This document shows positions 1 through 8,410 of a stretch of 64,000 nucleotides of DNA, piece after piece. The notes under the pieces are model-generated. The model was not told the DNA's origin. It saw only the letters and a list, made by a program, of their open reading frames with translations, and did not search any database. Source of the DNA: Aliivibrio_A sp016764915 (GTDB lineage: Bacteria; Pseudomonadota; Gammaproteobacteria; Enterobacterales; Vibrionaceae). The translations under genes and the position numbers were made by a program. The DNA lies in the NCBI GenBank assembly GCA_965224595.1, contig OZ245057.1:744001-808000 (forward strand), written 5' to 3'. Position 1 is the stretch's first letter, and each line of letters opens with the position of its first letter.

Positions 1-544
1 CAGTAAAGGTTAATCCGGTAACTAAAGATATCAATCCCCACGCTAAATGTTTGGCTGTTTTTCGAATAGCCAAAGAAGTGGTTAATGGGAGTTTATCTTG
101 TTTGCGTCGTTTATTGGCAGCACCTTCTAATTTCTCTTCAAACCAGATGAACATAAAGGTCCATACGGTTTGTGGGCAGAGATAGCCACACCATACTCTG
201 CCAAGAAAAGTGGTAATGAAGAATAGACCAAATGCCGCAATAATAAACAGCACTGCCAGCAACGTGAAATCTTGTGGGAACAGTGTAGTGCCAAAGAAGT
301 AAAATTTCTGATTCCAAAAGTCCAACAGTATTGCTTGATGATTGTCGTATGAAATCCACGGTGTTAAACCAAATAATAACAGCAGCAACCAAGCGCCATT
401 ACGTCTAAGTGCTTGGAACTTTCCTTGGCTTTTTCGAACGTATATTCCATTGTTAGGATTAAAACGATCACTGTTGTTGTTATGAGTTTTTGGATTAAAT
501 TGACTGGGTGTTACCTCTTTTATCTCTATACGATTACCACTCAT
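1..544 (-). CDS. ccoG: Cytochrome c oxidase accessory protein CcoG (5' part, runs off the window)
   Basis: The minus-strand frame starts at ATG 544 (preceded by AAGGGC) and stays open to base 1, giving about 181 residues of the N-terminal part. It has a polar N-terminus, a membrane segment (AWLLLLLFGLTPW), a second hydrophobic stretch and the motif GRVWCGYLCPQTVW, the WCGxxCPQT signature of the FixG/RdxA/CcoG polyferredoxin family. In that family the protein is a membrane-bound iron-sulfur protein that helps supply copper to cbb3-type cytochrome oxidase. The C-terminal ferredoxin and periplasmic domains lie outside the window. The rest of a cco operon cannot be seen. The upstream DNA carries repeated TAGAACAGTT motifs, listed separately. 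Family assignment is firm; the frame was read by hand. Confidence 0.9.
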   Translation of the reverse strand, partial: MSGNRIEIKEVTPSQFNPKTHNNNSDRFNPNNGIYVRKSQGKFQALRRNGAWLLLLLFGLTPWISYDNHQAILLDFWNQKFYFFGTTLFPQDFTLLAVLFIIAAFGLFFITTFLGRVWCGYLCPQTVWTFMFIWFEEKLEGAANKRRKQDKLPLTTSLAIRKTAKHLAWGLISLVTGLTFT

Positions 545-610
545 TTCTGCCCTTGATTTCCATACTAAATATCAATGGATATATTGGAGCATAGGGGATT
601 AACAAAGCGG

Positions 611-673
611 TAGAACAGTTACATTGAAAAAGAGTAGAACAGTTGAATAAACATGAAAAAATGCCGAACAGTT
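611..673 (-). promoter_or_regulatory. Three repeats of (T/C)(A/C)GAACAGTT in the ccoG upstream region; possible MocR sites
   Basis: TAGAACAGTT occurs at 611-620 and 635-644, and the variant CCGAACAGTT at 664-673. The same motif, on the other strand (AACTGTTCTA), sits at 2110-2119 just before the start of the MocR gene. Copies before both ends of one regulator gene suggest binding sites for that regulator, giving autoregulation and possible control of ccoG. This is inference from repetition alone. Confidence 0.4.
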
Positions 674-685
674 TTGTGTGGATAC

Positions 686-2101
686 CTATTTAGAGGTGCT
701 TTTAATTAATAATGAAAGCTGCTTAATCGCTTTCTCAGTATCATTTGTCCAAGGAAAAGAGAAGTTTAAACGAATGTGTTGATTGAAGCACTCTTGGGTA
801 GTAAACAACATACCTGGTGCAATGCCTATGCTCTTTTGAAGAGCCTGTTTATAGAGTTGTTCGCTGTTGATTTTCTTAGGCAACTCAAGCCACAAAAAGT
901 AGCCGCCATCAGGTTGGGTGATGCGGGTATCATTAGGGAAGTAGCGGATAATTGCTTGCAACATTTGATTTTTTCTCTGCTCCAGTATACGGCGTAGTTT
1001 TCTTAGATGGGTATCAAAACCACCTTGCTGTAGGTAGTTGGTTAACCCCAATTGTGTTGGTACGCTGGCTGAGAGCGTCGACATTAACTGCAAGCGTTGG
1101 ATTTTTTCGGCGTACGGCCCAGCAACAACCCAGCCAACACGGTATCCGGGAGATAAGCATTTTGAAAACGATGAACAGTGCAGAATATTGCCACTTTTAT
1201 CATGATATTTTGCAGGTAACGGTTTGTTTTTGGTGAAGTAGAGCTCGGCGTAAACGTCATCTTCAATCAGAGGAATATGGTGATCTGCGAGCAGTTCGGC
1301 AAGGGCTCTTTTTTTCTCGTCACTCATGACAAAACCAAGTGGATTTTGAAAATTGGTCATAAACCAGCATGCTTTAATAGGCTGGTGTTCACATGCCGCT
1401 TTTAATACTTCTAAATCCACGCCATCTTTGGGATGCGTTGGTATCTCAATTGCTTTTAGTTTTAAGCGTTCAATGGCTTGCAGTGCACCATAAAAAGTCG
1501 GTGACTCAATAGCAACCAGATCGCCAGGTTGAGTGACCGCTTGCAAGCAAAGATTGAGTGATTCAAGGGCACCAGAAGTGATTACAATATCATCGGGGCT
1601 GACATTCATCCCATCTAATGCGTAGCGCTGCGCAATACAACGTCTGAGTGCTTCACTTCCAGGAGGCAGGTTTGAAACGGCTCCTGAGGCTGGCATTCTA
1701 CGCATGCTACTGGCTAATGAACGCGCCAGTGCCTGTTGAGGAAACAGCTTGGGGTCAGGGAACGCAGAACTAAAAGGCACTATATTGGGATTTTTAGTTT
1801 TTTGCAGTAGATCAAACAGAACATTGTTGATATCAACCGCATCCGACTTCATCAGCTGTTGCGATGGAGCACTGGGTTCTTGAACAATATTGAGCTGAGG
1901 AGCAACGTAATAACCCGATTGAGGCTTAGAGACAATTAACCCTTGGCTTTCCAGTAATTGATATCCTTGCAATACCGTGGCTAAGCTAAATCCAGAAGTG
2001 GCGCAACTGGCGCGAATTGACGGTAACTTGTCACCAGAATTCCAAACTCTGTTTTTTATCTGCAATTTCAAATCGTGGGCTAGTTGCTCGTAACGTCTCA
2101 T
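686..2101 (-). CDS. MocR-type transcriptional regulator (GntR winged helix fused to class I aminotransferase)
   Basis: The first ~70 residues form a GntR-type winged helix-turn-helix (YEQLAHDLKLQI, GDKLPSIR, GYYVAP). The rest, from about residue 105, is a fold-type I aminotransferase domain with NFQNPLG, EDDVYAELY and the PLP-lysine motif SSFSKCLSPGYRVGW (lysine near residue 314). Proteins of this layout use PLP or an amine ligand to control vitamin B6, GABA, taurine or transport genes; the target here is unknown. ATG 2101 was chosen; a GTG at 2107 is possible, and neither has a clear ribosome binding site. A TAGAACAGTT motif at 2110-2119 lies right before the start and would suit autoregulation. 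It sits tail-to-head with ccoG and diverges from ppnP. Confidence 0.88.
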   Translation of the reverse strand: MRRYEQLAHDLKLQIKNRVWNSGDKLPSIRASCATSGFSLATVLQGYQLLESQGLIVSKPQSGYYVAPQLNIVQEPSAPSQQLMKSDAVDINNVLFDLLQKTKNPNIVPFSSAFPDPKLFPQQALARSLASSMRRMPASGAVSNLPPGSEALRRCIAQRYALDGMNVSPDDIVITSGALESLNLCLQAVTQPGDLVAIESPTFYGALQAIERLKLKAIEIPTHPKDGVDLEVLKAACEHQPIKACWFMTNFQNPLGFVMSDEKKRALAELLADHHIPLIEDDVYAELYFTKNKPLPAKYHDKSGNILHCSSFSKCLSPGYRVGWVVAGPYAEKIQRLQLMSTLSASVPTQLGLTNYLQQGGFDTHLRKLRRILEQRKNQMLQAIIRYFPNDTRITQPDGGYFLWLELPKKINSEQLYKQALQKSIGIAPGMLFTTQECFNQHIRLNFSFPWTNDTEKAIKQLSLLIKSTSK

Positions 2102-2109
2102 TGGCACTC

Positions 2110-2119
2110 AACTGTTCTA
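2110..2119 (-). promoter_or_regulatory. TAGAACAGTT motif at the MocR gene start
   Basis: The plus strand reads AACTGTTCTA, the reverse complement of the TAGAACAGTT motif repeated at 611-673. It directly precedes the regulator's start codon, where a ribosome binding site or promoter would lie. A bound regulator here would block its own expression. Candidate only. Confidence 0.35.
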
Positions 2120-2255
2120 GGTATTATTAAAAAATAATATACTGTAATGAGTGAGGAATAAACGGCTAATTGACTTATTTAATGGTTAGTACTCGATTTT
2201 GGTTTGATGGTACTCTCACGTTGACCCTATTTTATTTAATCATACGGAGATGATG

Positions 2256-2570
2256 ATGTCAGAGTTTAAAAATGTAACGGTAGTCAAACAAGCGAGTGTC
2301 TATTTCGAAGGCAAGGTGACGAGTAGAACTATCAATTTTGCGGATGGAAGCCATAAAACACTGGGTATTATGCAAGCGGGAAGTTACGAGTTTGGTACCG
2401 TTCAAAAAGAGATCATGGAAATACTATCTGGTGAGCTTAATGTGCTGCTCCCTCAAGCAACTGAGTGGGTCAATATCAAAGGTGGTGAGCAGTTTGAAGT
2501 ATCCGCTAATGCTAAGTTTAAGGTAGAAGTTATCACCCTCATCGATTACTGCTGTTCGTATATCGTTTAA
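2256..2570 (+). CDS. ppnP: Pyrimidine/purine nucleoside phosphorylase PpnP (DUF1255)
   Basis: A protein of about 104 residues with the single cupin-like fold sequence of the PpnP/YaiE family: YFEGKVTSRTINF, KTLGIMQAGSYEFGT, MEILSGELNVLLP and a C-terminal Y-C-C-S-Y end. Known members catalyse phosphorolysis of several nucleosides to the free base and ribose-1-phosphate, in the cytoplasm. Three ATG codons follow in a row (2250, 2253, 2256); CGGAG at 2245-2249 gives the best spacing to ATG 2256. It stands alone, convergent with the protease gene at 2580, only 9 bases away. The family usually has 93-95 residues, so this copy is slightly long at the N-terminus. Confidence 0.88.
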   Translation: MSEFKNVTVVKQASVYFEGKVTSRTINFADGSHKTLGIMQAGSYEFGTVQKEIMEILSGELNVLLPQATEWVNIKGGEQFEVSANAKFKVEVITLIDYCCSYIV

Positions 2571-2579
2571 ATATTGAAC

Positions 2580-3662
2580 TTAGCCATTGTTGGGTTGTTT
2601 TCTGCGTTTTAGATAGAACCCTGAAAGCAACAACAAGCTGAAAAATCCGAAAGAACCACCACCGCTGCTACTTGAGTCAGAGCTTGAGGTGAAAGTAATG
2701 TTATTGAGATCTTGGAAGGGGTCGTGAGCAAAGTTGTATGTATTAGCAGCGGTTAAAACTGCGGATGTTAGTTGATTCCCCGCAGTTGTAGTTTCAGTAT
2801 CAATCCACGATAAGTAACTGCTTACTTCGGTATACACACTGGGATAAGTTGTGGTACCGCAACTCTTTGTGCCAAAGCTTACCAAACCAATTAAGCGAAT
2901 CCCTTTATCAGAATCGGCGGAGAAGGTTGGATCTTTCCAAACCAGCGGTCCGCCGCTATCCCCGCCGCAACTGTCCGTGACACTGTTTGGGTCTACTTTA
3001 TAGGCACATACATGTTTTAAGTTTGTGATGCCCCAAAAATCATCACATGAAGAATCTGGAACACCGACCATTAATGCTTGTTTTAATTGGTTGGTTTGGG
3101 TATGTAAATCTGGGTCGGTCCCCCCCCAGCCAGAGACTAACACGGTCGCTGAATTGTTTTGACTGTAGGCGCTATTCACCCCCGCCCAGATAGCAGAGGT
3201 CGCAGTATTAAAATCGTTTCTTGAGGCGCTGCTGGCTAAAGCGACTGGAGAAGAAGCCAAAGTTCCTGATACACGAAGTAAAGCAATATCATCGGTAAGA
3301 GATGCATGATTATAATGAGGGTTTACTTTTATGAAATCGACGTTATAAAGTGTACTTGAGGGTAAGTACGCACTATCTGCATATACTTTAATATCACTCG
3401 CTAGCATGCTGGTAACTTTATCGTTTTGGACCACACAGTGAGCTGCTGTGAGTACCCATTTGTTACTGATAATGACCCCACCACAGACAAAAGGACCACC
3501 ATATAATCCATTAATATCAGTACGTAATCTCACTTGCCAAGGAATGTGTTGAGTACTGACACTCCCTTCAACGATGTACGGGGTGATTTCTACTTCTTGC
3601 GAATGGGAAGCAGAGGTAAAAAGGGTAATTAACGGAAAAAAGAACCAAAGAATAAACTTCAT
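2580..3662 (-). CDS. Secreted trypsin-like serine protease with GlyGly-CTERM sorting tail
   Basis: 360 residues. A signal peptide (KFILWFFFPLITLFTSASHS) is followed by a chymotrypsin-fold domain: zymogen cleavage region YIVEGS near residue 30, catalytic His75 in LTAAHC, Asp125 in DDIALLRV and Ser236 in GDSGGP. The C-terminus has a Ser/Gly-rich linker (SSSSGGGS), one hydrophobic helix and a basic end (LKRRK): the GlyGly-CTERM tripartite signal. In Vibrio such proteases (VesA/B/C type) leave by type II secretion and the tail is cut by rhombosortase; that machinery is not in this window. ATG 3662 is followed directly by a good signal peptide. Substrate unknown. Confidence 0.93.
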   Translation of the reverse strand: MKFILWFFFPLITLFTSASHSQEVEITPYIVEGSVSTQHIPWQVRLRTDINGLYGGPFVCGGVIISNKWVLTAAHCVVQNDKVTSMLASDIKVYADSAYLPSSTLYNVDFIKVNPHYNHASLTDDIALLRVSGTLASSPVALASSASRNDFNTATSAIWAGVNSAYSQNNSATVLVSGWGGTDPDLHTQTNQLKQALMVGVPDSSCDDFWGITNLKHVCAYKVDPNSVTDSCGGDSGGPLVWKDPTFSADSDKGIRLIGLVSFGTKSCGTTTYPSVYTEVSSYLSWIDTETTTAGNQLTSAVLTAANTYNFAHDPFQDLNNITFTSSSDSSSSGGGSFGFFSLLLLSGFYLKRRKQPNNG

Positions 3663-3803
3663 ACTACAACCTATTAAGTTATTTATTCAAAAGGGACATC
3701 AATGCATCCGCTGGGGAAATGAATCATAAGTATATACTGGTTGAAATCAATAATTTTTTCAATCGATTTTATATTTTTGAACTAACGATGAATAATTAGC
3801 CAC

Positions 3804-3818
3804 TAGACGACTGGTCTA
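3804..3818 (+). promoter_or_regulatory. TetR-type operator before the tetR gene
   Basis: TAGACGACTGGTCTA has 5-bp inverted arms (TAGAC/GTCTA) around 5 bases and resembles NemR/AcuR-type TetR sites. An identical copy with identical flanks (23 matching bases) lies at 4484-4498. It sits about 20 bases before the TetR start codon, so it likely gives autorepression. Confidence 0.75.
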
Positions 3819-3838
3819 TTTTGTATTATATTAGCGCC

Positions 3839-4435
3839 ATGAAAATAGAAACTAAAGATACAAGGCAGCACATTTTAGACACGGGTTATCAGTTGATCGC
3901 CGGGCAGGGCTTCTCGAATGTGGGTTTGTCACAAATTTTAAAGCATGCGGATGTGCCTAAAGGATCGTTTTACCACTATTTCAAATCAAAAGAGCAGTTT
4001 GGTGAAGCGTTGATTAATGATTATTTTGAAGATTATCAACTCAGAATAGATGAACGATTTAACAGCAATGATGGCAGTGCTTATGATCGATTAATGGGTT
4101 ACTGGCAGTGCTGGATTGATGTGCACTCAGAGAGCTGTGCTTTGCAAAAGTGTTTGGTTGTGAAGTTAAGTGCCGAAGTTTCCGATTTGTCTGAGCCGAT
4201 GCGGTTAGCACTGCTTAACGGTGCCACTCAAATTATCGGTGCGATCAGCCGTTGTATTGATGATGGTGTCAAAGAGGGTTCAATAAGCGTTCAAAATGCG
4301 GATGAAACGGCAGAGCTGCTTTACAATCTTTGGGTTGGTGCGAGCTTGATGAGCAAGTTGAGAAAAAACAGCGATGGGTTAGACAGAGTCATGTTGTTCA
4401 CCCGGTCGCTGCTTAAAAACGAAATAACAGATTAA
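3839..4435 (+). CDS. TetR/AcrR-family repressor
   Basis: 198 residues. The N-terminal TetR DNA-binding domain is clear: TRQHILDTGYQLIAGQGF, then the helix-turn-helix GLSQILKHADVPKGSFYHYFKSKEQF in segments. The C-terminal ligand domain has two cysteines (ESCALQKCL) near residues 100-106. In the related NemR/AcuR/YcdC group such cysteines sense electrophiles; that role here is inference. ATG 3839 is preferred over an upstream TTG because the HTH then starts at the usual distance. The gene ends in its own terminator at 4445-4473, and the next operon carries the same operator as its own promoter, so it is probably the repressor of the three downstream detoxification genes. Confidence 0.88.
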   Translation: MKIETKDTRQHILDTGYQLIAGQGFSNVGLSQILKHADVPKGSFYHYFKSKEQFGEALINDYFEDYQLRIDERFNSNDGSAYDRLMGYWQCWIDVHSESCALQKCLVVKLSAEVSDLSEPMRLALLNGATQIIGAISRCIDDGVKEGSISVQNADETAELLYNLWVGASLMSKLRKNSDGLDRVMLFTRSLLKNEITD

Positions 4436-4444
4436 AGAACAATA

Positions 4445-4473
4445 CCCCACCGTTTGCTGGTGGGGATTTTTTT
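4445..4473 (+). terminator. Rho-independent terminator after tetR
   Basis: CCCCACC, 7-base loop, GGTGGGG, then A and seven T. A perfect 7-bp GC-rich stem followed by a T run. It separates the regulator from the operon at 4528, which must therefore have its own promoter. Confidence 0.9.
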
Positions 4474-4483
4474 ATACTCACAC

Positions 4484-4498
4484 TAGACGACTGGTCTA
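4484..4498 (+). promoter_or_regulatory. TetR-type operator before the curA-like operon
   Basis: Second copy of TAGACGACTGGTCTA, with the same flanks as the copy at 3804. It lies 30 bases before the start of the CurA-like gene, within the probable promoter. Two identical copies before regulator and target make it a convincing regulon operator. Confidence 0.78.
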
Positions 4499-4527
4499 TT
4501 TTGGGCTAAAACAGATGAGAAACCATA

Positions 4528-5571
4528 ATGACTAAATCACTGAATATGAATCGCCAAATATTACTTGCGTCACGCCCAGTAGGAGCACCGATTGCTGACA
4601 ACTTTCGATTGAATACCACAGAGAAACCTGTTCCAGCTGATGGAGAGGTGTTACTGCGTAGCATCTATCTCTCTCTAGACCCTTACATGCGCGGCCGAAT
4701 GAGTGATGCAAAATCCTACGCTGATCCTGTGGCTGTTGATGATGTCATGGTGGGTGCGACGGTTTGTCAGGTTGAAGTTTCCAATAATCCTAACTTTAGC
4801 GTTGGCGACTGGGTTCTGGCTTATACCGGTTGGCAGGATTACGCCGTCTCAGATGGCGAAGGCTTAATGCCATTGGGTGATAAACCACAAAACCCTTCTT
4901 ACGCACTTGGCATAATGGGCATGCCGGGTTTTACCGCTTACATGGGTCTGCTTGATATTGGTCAACCTAAAGAGGGTGAAACTATCGTTGTCGCTGCAGC
5001 AACCGGACCCGTTGGCGCTACCGTTGGTCAAATTGGCAAGTTGAAAGGTTGCCGTGTGGTCGGTGTCGCTGGTGGACAAGAGAAGTGCGATTACGCAAAA
5101 AATGTACTCGGGTTTGATGAGTGTATCGATCATAAATCAGACGATTTTGCGCAGCAGTTAGCGAATGCGTGTACCGACGGCATTGATGTCTACTTTGAAA
5201 ACGTTGGCGGAAAAGTGTTTGATGGCGTTTTACCACTTCTTAATACTGGCGCTCGCATTCCAGTATGTGGGCTGATATCTCAATACAACGCAACTTCTCT
5301 ACCTGAAGGGCCGGATCGCTTGTCAATGCTAATGGGAACCTTGCTGGTAAAACGTATTAAGGTACAAGGTTTTATCATTTTTGATGACTATGGACACCGT
5401 TACAACGAATTTGCTCAAGACATGATCAAGTGGTTAAGTGAAGGGAAAATTCAATATCGTGAGCATCTAGTTGAAAAGTTAGAAAATGCACCAGACGCTT
5501 TTATCGGGCTGCTTGAGGGCAAAAATTTTGGAAAACTAGTGATTCGTGTCAACAGCGAATTATTAACGTAG
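4528..5571 (+). CDS. CurA-like NADPH-dependent enone reductase (MDR superfamily)
   Basis: 347 residues, no zinc ligands. N-terminal GroES-like domain (SLDPYMRGRM, YTGWQDYAVSDG) and a Rossmann domain with AAATGPVGATVGQIGKLKG near residues 155-175, then FENVGGKVFDGVLP. These match E. coli CurA and leukotriene B4 12-hydroxydehydrogenase-type reductases, which use NADPH to reduce the C=C bond of alpha,beta-unsaturated carbonyls. The dinucleotide-binding loop reads AATGPVG where many relatives have AASGAVG. It is the first gene of an operon with a GST (8 bases downstream) and a YqhD-like reductase, under a TetR operator: together a module for electrophile/aldehyde removal. The substrate is inferred. 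Confidence 0.88.
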   Translation: MTKSLNMNRQILLASRPVGAPIADNFRLNTTEKPVPADGEVLLRSIYLSLDPYMRGRMSDAKSYADPVAVDDVMVGATVCQVEVSNNPNFSVGDWVLAYTGWQDYAVSDGEGLMPLGDKPQNPSYALGIMGMPGFTAYMGLLDIGQPKEGETIVVAAATGPVGATVGQIGKLKGCRVVGVAGGQEKCDYAKNVLGFDECIDHKSDDFAQQLANACTDGIDVYFENVGGKVFDGVLPLLNTGARIPVCGLISQYNATSLPEGPDRLSMLMGTLLVKRIKVQGFIIFDDYGHRYNEFAQDMIKWLSEGKIQYREHLVEKLENAPDAFIGLLEGKNFGKLVIRVNSELLT

Positions 5572-5579
5572 GGATTAAT

Positions 5580-6194
5580 ATGATTAAGTTACATCATCTG
5601 AATAAGTCACGTTCAAAACGCATAATCTGGCTACTTGAAGAGCTAGGTATTGATTACGAAATTATTGGTTACCAAAGAGACAGCGAGACGTTTTTGGCTC
5701 CACCTGAACTCAAAGCGATACATCCGCTGGGAAAATCACCCGTGTTAGAAGATGACGGGATGGTGATTGCTGAATCCGGTGCGATCACTGAATACCTGAT
5801 CAATAAGTTCGCTGAGGAAAAACTGGCACCTCCAAGGGGAACAAAAGCGTATGTTGAATACTCTCAGTGGATGCACTTTGCCGAAAGTTCTGCCATCTTG
5901 CCACTACTAATGAAAATGTATTTGCAAAAAGATGGTTGTGATACCAATTTTTTAGCTGGGTATGTGGATAATGAAATCGGCAAAGTGATCAGCTACTTCA
6001 ATCAATCTCTACAAGGTAAAACTTATCTTGTCGGTGAGCAATTCAGTGGTGCTGACATTATGATGTCATTCATTGCTGAGATATTAAAAAATAACGGTAG
6101 CTTGAGTCAATTTGAGCATATCGAACGTTACGAACAGCAGCTAAGCACTCACGCTGCATTTCAAAAAGCGGATCAATTAGAAGCTGCATATTAA
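5580..6194 (+). CDS. Glutathione S-transferase family protein
   Basis: 204 residues. N-terminal thioredoxin-like domain starting MIKLHHLNKSRSKRIIWLLEELG, with the cis-proline region HPLGKSPVL and AESGAITEYL (glutathione gamma-glutamyl contact), then the all-alpha C-terminal domain including EQFSGADIMMSF. Similar to yeast GTT1/bacterial GstB-like transferases that conjugate glutathione to electrophiles in the cytoplasm. It follows the CurA-like gene by 8 bases and precedes the YqhD-like gene by 16, so the three are co-transcribed under the TetR operator at 4484. Confidence 0.9.
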   Translation: MIKLHHLNKSRSKRIIWLLEELGIDYEIIGYQRDSETFLAPPELKAIHPLGKSPVLEDDGMVIAESGAITEYLINKFAEEKLAPPRGTKAYVEYSQWMHFAESSAILPLLMKMYLQKDGCDTNFLAGYVDNEIGKVISYFNQSLQGKTYLVGEQFSGADIMMSFIAEILKNNGSLSQFEHIERYEQQLSTHAAFQKADQLEAAY

Positions 6195-6210
6195 TTACTG
6201 GAGAACATCC

Positions 6211-7362
6211 ATGAACAACTTTACATTCCACAACACCACACGCATTCATTTTGGTGAAGATCAGATTAAAGAGATTACTAACGACATTCCAAAAGATAAA
6301 AAAGTGTTAGTGACTTACGGTGGTGGTTCAATAAAAAACAATGGCGTTTATGACCAAGTGGTTAGCGCACTACACGATCATAACTGGGCTGAGTTTTCAG
6401 GCATTGAGCCAAACCCACAATACGACACGTTGATGAAAGCGGTTGAGATGATTAAAGCAGAAGGTTTTGATTATCTATTGGCTGTCGGCGGTGGCTCGGT
6501 GGTTGATGGTACTAAATTCATTGCCGCAGCGGCCTGTTTTGAAGGCAGTGATCCGTGGGATATCTTGACCAAACAAACGCCTATCAGTTCTGCAATACCA
6601 TTAGGTTGCGTGTTGACGCTGCCTGCTACAGGTTCTGAAAGTAATGGCGGCGCGGTGATCACTCGCATCAACGACAAGCTGGCATTTGGCTCGTCACTGG
6701 TGCGTCCTGAGTTTGCGGTTCTGGATCCTAAGACAACATTAAGCTTATCTCCTCGTCAAAGCTCAAACGGCGTTGTGGATGCGTTTGTGCATGTGATGGA
6801 GCAGTACTTAACCTACCCAGTTAATGGCAAAGTTCAAGACCGTTTTGCTGAAGGTTTGCTACTTAACCTTATCGAAGAGGGACCAAAAGTTCTGTCAACG
6901 CCTGACGATTTAGAAGTCCGCGCTAATATCATGTGGACGGCAACACAGGCACTGAATGGTTTAATCGGAGTTGGTGTCCCTCAAGATTGGGCAACGCACA
7001 TGATTGGTCATGAGCTAACGGGTAATTTCGGCGTTGATCATGCTCGCAGCTTGAGTATTGTCCTTCCTGCTGTAATGCAAAAGCACCGCAGTGAGAAAGA
7101 GGCCAAACTGCTGCAATATGGTGAACGTATATTTGGTATTACTGAAGGGTCTACTGAGCAACGTATTGATGCGGCTATTGCCAAAACGATCGCGTTCTTT
7201 AAATCGATGGATGTGCCAACAACCTTAACGGATGCAGGGCTTGATAAAGCGTCAATTGAAACATTATTGACGAGCCTTGAAGCCCATGGAATGACGAAAT
7301 TAGGAGAGCATGGACAAATTGGAATCGCACAATCAAGAGCGATTTTAGAAGCCGCGTTATAA
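6211..7362 (+). CDS. YqhD-like iron-containing alcohol dehydrogenase / NADPH aldehyde reductase
   Basis: 383 residues. N-terminal Rossmann-type domain with GGGSIKNNGVYDQV and VGGGSVVDGTKF (NADPH loop), and the metal site of group III dehydrogenases: Asp and His in VVDAFVHVMEQ, His in HMIGHELTGNFG and His in VDHARSL. E. coli YqhD reduces short-chain and toxic aldehydes (acrolein, methylglyoxal, furfural) with NADPH. An ACTGGAGAACATCC leader gives a good ribosome binding site. Last gene of the TetR-controlled operon; a strong terminator follows at 7381. The link with GST and enone reductase supports an aldehyde defence role. Confidence 0.9.
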   Translation: MNNFTFHNTTRIHFGEDQIKEITNDIPKDKKVLVTYGGGSIKNNGVYDQVVSALHDHNWAEFSGIEPNPQYDTLMKAVEMIKAEGFDYLLAVGGGSVVDGTKFIAAAACFEGSDPWDILTKQTPISSAIPLGCVLTLPATGSESNGGAVITRINDKLAFGSSLVRPEFAVLDPKTTLSLSPRQSSNGVVDAFVHVMEQYLTYPVNGKVQDRFAEGLLLNLIEEGPKVLSTPDDLEVRANIMWTATQALNGLIGVGVPQDWATHMIGHELTGNFGVDHARSLSIVLPAVMQKHRSEKEAKLLQYGERIFGITEGSTEQRIDAAIAKTIAFFKSMDVPTTLTDAGLDKASIETLLTSLEAHGMTKLGEHGQIGIAQSRAILEAAL

Positions 7363-7380
7363 TCTGATTACGAAGCAATC

Positions 7381-7419
7381 AAAGCCTTTTTGACATCATT
7401 CAAAAAGGCTTTTTTTTGT
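7381..7419 (+). terminator. Rho-independent terminator after the yqhD-like gene
   Basis: A 13-bp perfect stem (AAAGCCTTTTTGA / TCAAAAAGGCTTT) with a 6-base loop, running into an 8-T tract. It ends the operon and also lies just beyond the 3' end of the convergent LysR gene. Confidence 0.92.
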
Positions 7420-7425
7420 CTCAAG

Positions 7426-8334
7426 TTAACGAGTGGTTTTATTGCTGATCGGCGCATGATCCATCAAGTATTTTATTAAATGTGAAAGAGCAGGTGGTTG
7501 ATGTACGCGTTGCTTGTAAATCAGATACGCGTTGCGCTCATGGGTAATGAATTCCGGCAAAACTTGCACTACATCATCAGCAAGCGATTTTTGATGATGT
7601 CTAGGCACTAACCCAATTCCCACTCCATCATTTATCGCCTCAATCAGCATATTCAAATCGTTAACCACCATCTTTGGTGTTGGCTGGAAGTCATAGGTCT
7701 TAGCTGCATTACCACTGTGAACAAAATGGTACTGACGTTTTGCACGCACTGCTAGCCAATTGAGTGGATAGAGCTGCTCTAAGGTAGTGGGCATACCAAA
7801 TTGTTTTATATAGCTCTTGGAAGCAAACAGAGCATCTTGAGAAGAGAGAAAAGGTCGAGCTATCAGATCACTGCTCTCTCCTAAGTCGAATCCTATCGAT
7901 AAATCTCTATCTGTAGTAGGCAAGCGGTCTTCAAAGTTCAGTTTGATATCGATAGTGACTTTGGGGTGTTCAAGCAGATAGCAGGCAATAAGCTTACCAA
8001 TGAAAGATTTGTATAATGTATGAGGCAAAGAGAGTCGGACATTACCTTGTACTTCATCTTTGGCGGCCAATACCTGTTCCAGCTCAATTTCTGTATTAAT
8101 TAATTCATTATTGATGCGCGAAAAGAGAGCCAAACCGTTTTCCGTCGGGGTCAGCTCACGACCTTTTCGCTCAAGCAACCGAATGCCCAGTCTTTGCTCT
8201 AACCCATTCAGTCGTCTCGACATGGTAGAAACAGGCAGCTTCATGATGTCTGAAGCACGCAGCAGTGAGCCCGCATCTACCACTCGACAAAACAGATAGA
8301 GATCGTCTATATTTCCAAATATGGAATTGTTCAT
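7426..8334 (-). CDS. LysR-family transcriptional regulator
   Basis: 302 residues. N-terminal winged HTH (DLYLFCRVVDAGSLLRASDIMKLPVSTMSRRLNGLEQRLG, split here: residues ~10-50) followed by a LysR substrate-binding domain with the usual LSLPHTL, DRDLSIGFDLGESSDLIARPF and VNDLNMLIEAINDGVGIGLVP motifs. It diverges from the small membrane protein at 8411, its most likely target, with 76 bases between them. Ligand and target are unknown. Confidence 0.9.
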   Translation of the reverse strand: MNNSIFGNIDDLYLFCRVVDAGSLLRASDIMKLPVSTMSRRLNGLEQRLGIRLLERKGRELTPTENGLALFSRINNELINTEIELEQVLAAKDEVQGNVRLSLPHTLYKSFIGKLIACYLLEHPKVTIDIKLNFEDRLPTTDRDLSIGFDLGESSDLIARPFLSSQDALFASKSYIKQFGMPTTLEQLYPLNWLAVRAKRQYHFVHSGNAAKTYDFQPTPKMVVNDLNMLIEAINDGVGIGLVPRHHQKSLADDVVQVLPEFITHERNAYLIYKQRVHQPPALSHLIKYLMDHAPISNKTTR

Positions 8335-8410
8335 TCAGTAATTGCCTATATTTTTTATATATGAGAAATAATAAACTTACACATATTGAAAAGCAATTAG
8401 GAAATGATTA

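Noticed and set aside
138..392. 84-residue minus-strand frame inside the ccoG fragment
   Set aside because: It is in another frame of ccoG, whose own frame gives a clear WCGYLCPQT protein.
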